Source: Phycisphaeraceae bacterium (lineage in GTDB: Bacteria > Planctomycetota > Phycisphaerae > Phycisphaerales > Phycisphaeraceae). From it: a DNA stretch of 41,455 nt. The DNA is taken from NCBI GenBank assembly GCA_019634195.1, contig JAHQVV010000014.1, positions 1 through 41,455 of the forward strand, read 5' to 3'. Below, one piece after another: positions 32,954 to 40,272 of the stretch. How positions within the stretch are numbered: position 1 is the stretch's first letter; the number at the start of each line of letters is the position of its first letter. Position numbers and translations under genes: made by a program. The notes beneath the pieces are model-generated. The model ran no database searches. It was not told the origin of the DNA and saw only the letters and a program-made list of their open reading frames with translations.

Positions 32954-34510
32954 TTAGTTAGATTCTTCGGGGGGTGAGCGGACAACAATGCGTACCGCAT
33001 CGTAAGCAAGCCCCGCCTTCAGCTTGAAGGCGAGCGTGCGGCCATTCGAGCGCAAATCAATCGCATCAAAATCATATTCTTCGATTGATCCAAGCCCCTT
33101 TGCGTCGTCAAACAGCTCCACTTCGGGGCCGTCTCCCAGAACGCGTAGCGACGCATGCCACTGCTCGTTGACCACGATCCCAAGGATCTCACCATCAAAA
33201 GCAATCATCCCTTCTGACACCAAGGGCAGCTCGCCGCCGGGGTTAAAAAGCAGGATGTAGGTATGGATCTTGGTGCCGACAGAGACGGTCTTGGTTTGGC
33301 CCTTGCGACCGGGCGCGACCAAACTTAGCGGCATATCAGCCTGAAGCGTGTGCCCGCGCTGCTCTTGCATAACAACAGCATGCGCCCGGTTTGGCCAGGC
33401 GGCTTGATCCGTACCCATGTAAATCTTCGAATCGGACCATTGCACATCCCCGGTCAACCCCGCCACACCGCCTAGTCTTTGACCAAGCCGGGCGAAGACG
33501 TTGGTGCCGGCATCACCTACCTCCTGCTCAGCGCCAAGGGGATCAAACGCAAGCGACTCACCCGCGCCCAACTCACGGCTAGAACCAGCCGATTCGATTG
33601 AGTTGGTGACGACGCGGCCCTCAAAAACCTGAACAACCGATTCACCGGCATGGCCAACCGCGACACCAAACCGCGTGCCCAAATCAGTGACATCAATCGT
33701 CGGTGTGCGTACAACAAAGCCCTTGGACGATTCCGTTTCACAGACACCAGCAAGCTTGCCGGTCATCAGGATGAGTCCGTTGTCCCTTTCTGTCAGTTCG
33801 ATCGTTGCCGGTGCCTCTAAGATCGCAACTGCGCCGCGGTTCGTCGTGATCTCGGCGAAACCCTGCATCAGCGTCAAGCGTTGGCCCGGCCTCAGCCCGT
33901 CACCTAGCGCTGGCAAGTTTGTCCCGTACGTGGTTTGCCAGATTGCTCCGTGCTCCGCGGTAAGCGTTGCGACAGCAGGTGGCTCGTTTTGTACGGGCGG
34001 TAAAGCAAACTCCTTGCCGGGGACAGGTTGATTGTCTCCCGCAAACGGATTGATGAGCCAAATGGCGATAAGCAACAAAGCCGCAAGGGCCGTAAGCCCC
34101 CCCACGATGAAAGGGGCAGGACGAGAGCGAACGATTTGCTTGGCCTCATAGGACAATGCGGAGGCCGTTGTTGAAATCGCCAGGCCGCTATCCTTTCCGT
34201 TCCGCCTAGATTGGGAGTCTTCACCAATCAGACCAAGGAGGTTCACCGGCTCGACCGGAGATTGATCGTAATCGTCCTGTAGTGCTTTCAGGCCTTCCTC
34301 GCCGAGCAGCCCGCCATCCTCCATCTGCATCGTCGAGGCTAGGGCCTCGCGACGGAATCGGTCGCCGAGAAACTCATTCATCATCATCGCCGACGCGAAC
34401 GAATCGGCATACTCAGCGTTTGTTGCCATCACCTGCTCAAGCTGATCCAGCTCTTCTTCAGTGAGTGTGCCGTCGAGATAAGCATCGATAAGACGGTTGG
34501 GGTCGGTCAT
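32954..34510 (-). CDS. FecR-type anti-sigma/sensor protein
   Basis: This is a 518-residue protein. The N-terminal cytoplasmic part (MTDPNRLIDAYLDGTLTEEELDQLEQ) is of the kind that holds ECF sigma factors. One membrane segment (about 142-165, FIVGGLTALAALLLIAIWLI) follows. The outside part has the FecR domain: GDGLRPGQRLTLMQGFAEITTNRGAVAILEAPA, FVVRTPTIDVTDLGTRFGVAV, VVQVFEGRV. A long C-terminal beta domain follows. The ATG overlaps the sigma factor stop by one base (TGATG), so the two are translated together. It probably binds that sigma factor and releases it on an outside signal, in the manner of the family. Confidence 0.88.
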   Translation of the reverse strand: MTDPNRLIDAYLDGTLTEEELDQLEQVMATNAEYADSFASAMMMNEFLGDRFRREALASTMQMEDGGLLGEEGLKALQDDYDQSPVEPVNLLGLIGEDSQSRRNGKDSGLAISTTASALSYEAKQIVRSRPAPFIVGGLTALAALLLIAIWLINPFAGDNQPVPGKEFALPPVQNEPPAVATLTAEHGAIWQTTYGTNLPALGDGLRPGQRLTLMQGFAEITTNRGAVAILEAPATIELTERDNGLILMTGKLAGVCETESSKGFVVRTPTIDVTDLGTRFGVAVGHAGESVVQVFEGRVVTNSIESAGSSRELGAGESLAFDPLGAEQEVGDAGTNVFARLGQRLGGVAGLTGDVQWSDSKIYMGTDQAAWPNRAHAVVMQEQRGHTLQADMPLSLVAPGRKGQTKTVSVGTKIHTYILLFNPGGELPLVSEGMIAFDGEILGIVVNEQWHASLRVLGDGPEVELFDDAKGLGSIEEYDFDAIDLRSNGRTLAFKLKAGLAYDAVRIVVRSPPEESN

Positions 34511-35049
34511 CACTTGCCTCCCCCCGCGATCCGTTTTTCGATGCAGCCCTTGAGGGACTGGCGGACGCGAAAAAGCACGCCCGAAATCGCGTTGGCGGAG
34601 GACCCGAGCATGGCTGCGATACCGTCGACGCGTTGGTCTTGCTTGTAGCGCAGCTCGATGATCTTTCGGCTGCGCTCGGGCAGCTCTTCGACGCACTGGT
34701 CCAGCGCGGCCCGCATGTCGTCGCTGGAATCAGACAGCCGTTCGTATGCCCCGGCGAGCGCTTCGAGGGCCTCACTCTTGAAGAGGTGCTTGTCGCGTTG
34801 GTCGGAGCGGTACCGCTTGTGGATGTGGTTACGGGCGATGGCCAAGGCCCAGGCGCTGAAGCTCACGCCCTCAGGGATGTCCTCAAAATGAGCCGAGACC
34901 GCAGCGCCCACCTCTTGGACGATGTCCTCGGCGTGCTGGCGGTCACGCACCGACGACATGACAAACGCGGTCAGCACCGGTAGCACCTGGGTCCACTGAC
35001 GGGTCAGGGCCTGCCGGAGCTGCTGGTCGAATGTAGGATGGCCAGACAT
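34510..35049 (-). CDS. ECF-type sigma-70 family sigma factor
   Basis: This is a 179-residue sigma factor from the ATG at 35049 (MSGHPTFD). A TTG upstream start would add 14 unlikely residues. Region 2 includes VRDRQHAEDIVQEVGAAV and SFSAWALAIARNHIHKRYRSDQR. Region 4 includes LPERSRKIIELRYKQDQRVDGIAAMLGSSANAISGVLFRVRQSLKGCIEK. It resembles the sigma factors of planctomycetes and verrucomicrobia that are encoded with FecR partners. It likely directs transcription of its own cluster, but no promoter consensus can be proved from one copy. The stop codon overlaps the FecR start. Confidence 0.93.
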   Translation of the reverse strand: MSGHPTFDQQLRQALTRQWTQVLPVLTAFVMSSVRDRQHAEDIVQEVGAAVSAHFEDIPEGVSFSAWALAIARNHIHKRYRSDQRDKHLFKSEALEALAGAYERLSDSSDDMRAALDQCVEELPERSRKIIELRYKQDQRVDGIAAMLGSSANAISGVLFRVRQSLKGCIEKRIAGGGK

Positions 35050-35133
35050 GGGGGTCTCATTCAAGTGGAGGCAGATAGCAGGCAGCCTCAACTATTAAAT
35101 ACCCGACACCGGTGAAATCTTTCGCGCAGCAAT

Positions 35134-35165
35134 ATAAAAACTCAGCAGGAGGGGCCTGCTGAGTT
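35134..35165 (-). terminator. intrinsic terminator after the Gfo/Idh gene
   Basis: A perfect 11-bp hairpin: AACTCAGCAGG, 5-base loop, CCTGCTGAGTT (35139-35165). On the minus strand it runs directly into TTTTTAT. It closes the oxidoreductase transcript and separates it from the ECF cluster. Confidence 0.88.
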
Positions 35166-35209
35166 CAAATTAGGGGGTTCCGGGCGTCTGGGAGGGCGAA
35201 TCGGGCCGA

Positions 35210-36505
35210 TCAATCGATCTTCGGCAACTCAAAGCCCTTGCGACGCTCGGCGTAGTCGAGCTTGGCGTTGGCGGCCTCGGAGTTGGTGAACTTCCAGGCG
35301 TCGCCGTCGAATTTCAGCTCGCCCTTGACGTCGTAGCTGATGTTCGCCAGGTGGCACAGGGCCGCGGTGCGGGAACCCACCTCGACATCACAGACCGGCT
35401 GCTTGTCGGTGCCGATGCAATCGACGAAATTGTTGAGGTGGTTCTGAGGCGTGTGCAGGCGTTTGTCGCTGTCGGCCAGGGGCTCTTCGAGGATCGACGC
35501 GGGCTCGGACTTGATCTTGCCGCGGTCGACCCAGATGGTTCCCTTGTCGCCGATGAACTTGACGCCAAAGCCGCCGGGCGCGTGGACCATGGTCTTGCCA
35601 TCGGCGTAGACCATCTTCGCGCCGCGTTTGGCGTTCGCGTCCTCCGGGCCGGTGATCGTGACCGGGCTCTCGCGGTCCTTTTGGAAGCCCCACTGGGCGA
35701 TGTCGAACATGTGCGCGCCGAAGTCGGCGAGGATGCCGCCGGCGTACTCCTCGTACTTGCGGTACATCGGGTAGTTCTTGTGCACACCGCGGGGTGAGAG
35801 GACTGGGTTGTAGCCGCGCGCCGGGGCCGGGCCCTGCCAGAGGTCCCAGTCCAGGCCCTCGGGCTTGTCTTCAGTCGGCAGGTCGCAGGGCACCGACGGG
35901 TCACCGCAGCCGACTTCCGCGAGTTCGCACTCGCCGAGTCGGCCGTTAACCACGTACTCGCAGGCCTTGATGAACTTGCCGTTCATCTCGGAGCGTTGCT
36001 GGCTGCCGGTCTGGAAGGTGACGCCGGCTTTCTTCTGCGCCTCGATGAGGACCTGGCTCTCACGCAGGTTCAGCGTGAGGGGTTTCTCGGCGTAGACATG
36101 CATGCCCGCCGCCATCGCGTGCATCGCCGGGATCGTGTGCCAGTGGTCGGGGGTGAAGACGAGCGCGATGTCCAGATCCTTGCGGTCCAGCAGCTCCCGG
36201 TAGTCGTTGACGCCGACACAGACGTCGCCGCCGTAGTGCTTGTTCGTGCGTGCGACATAGTGGTTGCGCCGGTCGGTATCGACTTCGGCGATGGCGAGCA
36301 GTTTCATCTTCGAGTGCTTAAGGAACTGGTTGAGCATGCGGTCGCCGCCACGCTTACCGGCACCGATGAGGACCGCGCCCATCTGGTTATTCGCGGTTGC
36401 TTGCGCCCACGAGCGGCCGGTGAGCATGGTGGGCCCAAGCGCCGCGGTCGCGGTCAGGCCGGCGAGGACTTGGCGTCGGGTAGGGTGGTTGGATTGTTTG
36501 GACAT
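35210..36505 (-). CDS. Tat-exported Gfo/Idh/MocA family oxidoreductase
   Basis: This is a 431-residue protein from the ATG at 36505. Earlier starts have no signal and run through repeat DNA. A twin-arginine signal, TRRQVLAGLTATAALG, leads. The Rossmann part is GAVLIGAGKRGGDRM (GxGxxG), then LLAIAEVDTDRR and FTPDHWHTIPAMHAMAAGMHVYAEKPLT, where EKP is the family motif. The C-terminal part has WDLWQGPAP, GGILADFGAHMFDIAQWGF and LNNFVDCIGT. Such proteins act on sugars or inositols with a bound NAD(P). Export with the cofactor by Tat fits. It follows the sulfatase pair, separated by a REPIN-like element. Confidence 0.9.
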   Translation of the reverse strand: MSKQSNHPTRRQVLAGLTATAALGPTMLTGRSWAQATANNQMGAVLIGAGKRGGDRMLNQFLKHSKMKLLAIAEVDTDRRNHYVARTNKHYGGDVCVGVNDYRELLDRKDLDIALVFTPDHWHTIPAMHAMAAGMHVYAEKPLTLNLRESQVLIEAQKKAGVTFQTGSQQRSEMNGKFIKACEYVVNGRLGECELAEVGCGDPSVPCDLPTEDKPEGLDWDLWQGPAPARGYNPVLSPRGVHKNYPMYRKYEEYAGGILADFGAHMFDIAQWGFQKDRESPVTITGPEDANAKRGAKMVYADGKTMVHAPGGFGVKFIGDKGTIWVDRGKIKSEPASILEEPLADSDKRLHTPQNHLNNFVDCIGTDKQPVCDVEVGSRTAALCHLANISYDVKGELKFDGDAWKFTNSEAANAKLDYAERRKGFELPKID

Positions 36506-36535
36506 GGTGGTCTCCGTGTTATTTGAGTTTCTCAC

Positions 36536-36642
36536 GTAGGACAGGCATTCTTGCCTGTCGATTCGGCGAAGCCGAAAATATATCGTCAGCGATTCGATCC
36601 TCAAGCCTACGGCTTGATGACAGGCAGGAATGCCTATCCTAC
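36536..36642. repeat. REPIN-like element with two additional loop hairpins
   Basis: Arms of 24 bases at 36536-36559 and 36619-36642 have two mismatches. They begin with GTAG and contain ACAGGCATTC and TTGCCTGTC. The 59-base loop itself holds two perfect hairpins, TTCGGC-gaa-GCCGAA (36562-36576) and CAAGCC-tac-GGCTTG (36602-36616). It lies between a sulfatase gene and the Gfo/Idh gene. Confidence 0.85.
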
Positions 36643-36649
36643 CAACCCA

Positions 36650-38437
36650 TTACTCTTCGCCGAGGTATTCGATCTTGACGTAGTACGCGCCGAAGGTCTT
36701 ACCGTCCTCACGGGTAAACGTACAAGTTAGCTTCGCGGGACCTTTATAAAGTAATTTAATTCTTCCGTGTGATTTATCCGTTCTCTTTGCCGGATCTAAT
36801 GGCGTCCCAGAACGCTCCACATTTATCGGGACGCCTGCTCCTTCGTATTCGATCTTGATATCTGATTCGACGCACCCCGAAGCCTTATCCACATACTCCG
36901 GCCAGCGCATCGGCGTGATGCGATACTTACCCGCCTTCTTCACATCTACCATGAACGGCCCGTTGCGTAGCTCGTTGCGCTGGACATAGACGTGGTGCCA
37001 GGCCGAGTCGCCCTCGCCCTCTTTCATGAACCAGTCGTGGCTCATCAGCGTCGTCGGGTTCTCTGCACCGCCGAGGTCAAAGCGCACGACATCGTCGAAC
37101 GAAGGCTCGAGCGAGGTCCACCACTTCTCGTAATCAGCGCGTAGCTGCTCAACGACATCCGCGTGGTCCACCGCAATGTCGTTTTCTTGGCCCGGGTCTT
37201 TCGTAATGTCGTAAAGCTCTTTGCCGTTGACCAGCCGCCAACGCTCGGTCATCGCGACAGATTTGTCCCACTTCGGCGGGATGTATTTGCGCTGGACGTG
37301 GACAAAGAGCGTGCGGTCCTTGGTCGGCGGGTCGCTTGGTACGATCGGAAGGATGTACCACGCGAACGAACGGCCGTCTTGTGGCCCGCGGATGAGCTTG
37401 TCTTTCGCGATCGGGTTGTGCCGGCATAGTTCACCAAGTGTGGGTATGACATCGATATGGGCCAGCAGCAAGTCGACGTCTCGACCGTCCTTCATGTTCG
37501 CCGCCGGCCAATGCATCAAGAACGGCACGCGGTGCCCGCCTTCATATTGCGAGCCTTTCCAGCCACGCATGCCTGCACCGAAGTATTTGAAGTCGCTCTT
37601 GCGGTCGATCCACCCCGCCGTCGTGCCGTTGTCTGTTGTGTAGATCAGGATCGTGTCCTCGGCCAGGCCCTTGTCATCGAGGAACCTCCGAAGCTTCCCG
37701 AGGTTGTCGTCGATGTTCGTGATCATCCCGTAGAACTTCGCCATCGTCGGCGGTACGCCCGCGTCCAGGTACGGCTTGGCGTACTCATCATCGACGTTCC
37801 AAGGGTCGTGCACCGCGGTCGTCGGCAGGTAGACGAAGAACGGCTCGTCGCCGTGCGTGTCGGTGTCTTCGATGAACTTCATCGCCTGGTCGTACCAGAC
37901 ATCCGTGTGGTAGCCGGGGAACTTCTGCCACTTCTCGTTGACCTTGTAGGTGTCGTCGAAGCAGTCGTTGCCCAGGTAGTTGCCGCCCTGATCGACCGCC
38001 CCGCCGGGGGACCAGACGCAGTGCTCAAAACCCTGGTCCATCGGTCGCAGCGGCGCGTTGGACCCGAGGTGCCACTTGCCGAACATGCCGGTGCGGTAGC
38101 CGTTGTCCTTGAAATACTCGGCGAGGGTGTACTCGTCGCCGTGCATGAGCGACCGACCGTTGATCGTGTGCCAGACGCCGGTACGCGTCGAGTACCGCCC
38201 GGTGAGCAGCGCCGCACGCGTCGGCGAGCAGGTCGGGTCGACGTGGTAGTCCGTCAGCCGGATCGACTCGCTGTGGAGCTTGTCCATGTTCGGCGTTCTG
38301 AGCACGGGGTTACCCAACGCCGCGATATCGCCATAGCCCTGGTCATCGGTGAGGATGAGGATGACATTGGGGCGCTCGTCAGCAAGCGACGGCAGCGCGA
38401 TTGTCAACAAAGCAACCGTGATGAGTCGCTGAATCAT
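36650..38437 (-). CDS. secreted arylsulfatase, second of a tandem pair
   Basis: This is a 595-residue sulfatase with a short signal peptide. The active site has NVILILTDDQGYGD (metal Asp pair), DPTCSPTRAALLTGR with the formylglycine Cys near residue 70, KWHLG, YTTDNGTTAGW, and a Lys in the GSQYEGGHRVPF block. The C-terminal 150 or so residues are a beta domain (FDLGGAENPTTLMSHDW, then KAGKYRITPMRWPEYVDK) shared with the next gene. Base use is more AT-rich around 36740-36870, in the part where the paralogs differ most. The start is 3 bases after the stop of the first sulfatase, whose last codons (GAGGAA) form its ribosome site. Confidence 0.93.
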   Translation of the reverse strand: MIQRLITVALLTIALPSLADERPNVILILTDDQGYGDIAALGNPVLRTPNMDKLHSESIRLTDYHVDPTCSPTRAALLTGRYSTRTGVWHTINGRSLMHGDEYTLAEYFKDNGYRTGMFGKWHLGSNAPLRPMDQGFEHCVWSPGGAVDQGGNYLGNDCFDDTYKVNEKWQKFPGYHTDVWYDQAMKFIEDTDTHGDEPFFVYLPTTAVHDPWNVDDEYAKPYLDAGVPPTMAKFYGMITNIDDNLGKLRRFLDDKGLAEDTILIYTTDNGTTAGWIDRKSDFKYFGAGMRGWKGSQYEGGHRVPFLMHWPAANMKDGRDVDLLLAHIDVIPTLGELCRHNPIAKDKLIRGPQDGRSFAWYILPIVPSDPPTKDRTLFVHVQRKYIPPKWDKSVAMTERWRLVNGKELYDITKDPGQENDIAVDHADVVEQLRADYEKWWTSLEPSFDDVVRFDLGGAENPTTLMSHDWFMKEGEGDSAWHHVYVQRNELRNGPFMVDVKKAGKYRITPMRWPEYVDKASGCVESDIKIEYEGAGVPINVERSGTPLDPAKRTDKSHGRIKLLYKGPAKLTCTFTREDGKTFGAYYVKIEYLGEE

Positions 38438-38440
38438 TTC

Positions 38441-40195
38441 TTATTCCTCGCCGAGGTACTCGATTTCGACGTAGTACGCACCAAACTCTTTGCCGTCTTC
38501 GCGGGTGAGTGTGGAGGTGAGCTTCGCCGGACCGACCGGCAGATTAAAGGTCGATTGGTGATTCACTTCTTTGATTGGTTTCGTAGGATCGGTGTTCCAC
38601 GATGAGCTTTGGCCGAGCAGGCCACGGGTTCCGTATTTCACTTCGACATCAGCCCTCACCACCCCCGACGGCTTGTCCACATACTCCGGCCAACGCATCG
38701 GGGTGATGCGGTACTTGCCCGCCTTCTTCACGTTCAACATGAACGGCCCGTTCATCAGCTTGTTCTGCTTGACCGCGGGTTGATTCCAAGGCGCGGACCC
38801 CTTCTCGACCAGCCAGTCGTGGCTCATCAGCGTCGTCGGGTTCTCCGCACCGCCGAGGTCGTAGCGAACGATCTTCTCAAACGACGGCTGCATCTCGCGC
38901 CACCACGCTTCGTACTCCTGCCGAAGGATGGCGACCATTTCCGGGCGTTGATCCGCCAGATCAACCTCTTGGCCCGGGTCCTTGCGGATGTCGTACAACG
39001 CCTTGCCATCGATCAAGCGCCATTTGCCCTGCATCGCGGCAGACTTCTCCCATTTCGGCGGGATAAATTGCCGCTGTGTCGCGGTGACAATCGTCCGCTC
39101 GGGCAGGCTGTCTTCATCGCCTTGGATCACGCCTTTGAGCGACAGGCCGTCCATCGGCTCACCCTTGGGCTTCTTCAGTTTCAACAGATCAACAAACGTG
39201 GGCAGGACATCGATGTGAGCACAAAGCGCTTGGATGTCTTTGCCCTCGCTCACCCCGCCCTTGGGCCAGTGCATGAAGAACGGCACGCGGTGACCGCCGT
39301 CGTACTGCGAGCCCTTCTGCGCCCGCATGCCGGCATTGAAACCCTTGATACCCTTCTTTTCTTTGCTCTGGAAGTTCCCGCGGGCTGTGCCGTTGTCCGT
39401 CGTGTAAATCAGCAGCGTGTTGTCGGCTAGGCCTTGTTCATTGAGGTAATGCCGTAGCCTCCCGAGGTTTTCATCGATGTTTGCGATCATGCCGTAGAAC
39501 GGTGCGCTCGAGCCCGGAACGCCAAGGTCTGCGTACGGCTTGCTGTACTTCTCATCGACCAGGAAAGGCCCGTGCGGCGCGTTCGTCGCGAGGTAGATAA
39601 AGAACGGCTCGTCTTTATCTTTCACATCGCCGACATACTTCATCGCCTCGTTGAACCAGATGTCCGTGCAGTAGCCTTCGAACTTCTGCCTCTTCCCGTT
39701 GACCTCGTAGGTGTCGCCGAAATAGTCATTGCCGAAGTAGTCCGGCCCCTGCCCGACACCGCCGCCCTTGTGCCAGACAACGTGCTCAAAGCCCTGGTCC
39801 ATCGGCCGGCAGGGCGCGTTATCGCCGAGGTGCCATTTGCCGAACATACCGGTACGGTAGCCATTCGCTTTAAAGACTTCGGCGAGAGTTAGTTCATCGC
39901 CGGGCAGCATCGATCGGCCATTAATCGTGTGCCAGACGCCGACACGCGTCGAGTATCGACCGGTCATCAACGCGCTGCGCGTCGGTGAACACGTCGGATC
40001 GACGTGGTAGTCGGTCAGCCGGATCGACTCGCTGTGCAGCTTGTCAAGGTTGGGGGTCTTTAGGATTTCGTTGCCGTGCGCGCCGACATCGCCGTAGCCC
40101 TGGTCGTCGGTGATGATGAAGATGACGTTGGGCCGATCCGCACTGAGTACAGGCACCGCAAACACAACAAGTAGAAGGCAAATCAGGCGACGCAT
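38441..40195 (-). CDS. secreted arylsulfatase, first of a tandem pair
   Basis: This is a 584-residue sulfatase with a signal peptide (LICLLLVVFAVPVLSADRPN). Active-site motifs are IFIITDDQGYGD, DPTCSPTRSALMTGR (Cys near residue 69), KWHLGDN and YTTDNGTARG. It is a clear paralog of the downstream gene along its whole length, including the C-terminal domain and the same last residues, IEYLGEE. The two differ in SNAPLR/DNAPCR-type substitutions and in the loop after GPDYFGNDYFG, which suggests different substrates. Substrates are probably sulfated polysaccharides. It is co-transcribed with the next sulfatase, and the DUF1501 gene lies 77 bases upstream. Confidence 0.93.
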   Translation of the reverse strand: MRRLICLLLVVFAVPVLSADRPNVIFIITDDQGYGDVGAHGNEILKTPNLDKLHSESIRLTDYHVDPTCSPTRSALMTGRYSTRVGVWHTINGRSMLPGDELTLAEVFKANGYRTGMFGKWHLGDNAPCRPMDQGFEHVVWHKGGGVGQGPDYFGNDYFGDTYEVNGKRQKFEGYCTDIWFNEAMKYVGDVKDKDEPFFIYLATNAPHGPFLVDEKYSKPYADLGVPGSSAPFYGMIANIDENLGRLRHYLNEQGLADNTLLIYTTDNGTARGNFQSKEKKGIKGFNAGMRAQKGSQYDGGHRVPFFMHWPKGGVSEGKDIQALCAHIDVLPTFVDLLKLKKPKGEPMDGLSLKGVIQGDEDSLPERTIVTATQRQFIPPKWEKSAAMQGKWRLIDGKALYDIRKDPGQEVDLADQRPEMVAILRQEYEAWWREMQPSFEKIVRYDLGGAENPTTLMSHDWLVEKGSAPWNQPAVKQNKLMNGPFMLNVKKAGKYRITPMRWPEYVDKPSGVVRADVEVKYGTRGLLGQSSSWNTDPTKPIKEVNHQSTFNLPVGPAKLTSTLTREDGKEFGAYYVEIEYLGEE

Positions 40196-40272
40196 GAACG
40201 GGCTCCCAGATAAAGGTGTCTACAAAGAGACGGAGATCAGGGAACCATCATACATTCGTGGGTGCGTGGGCT

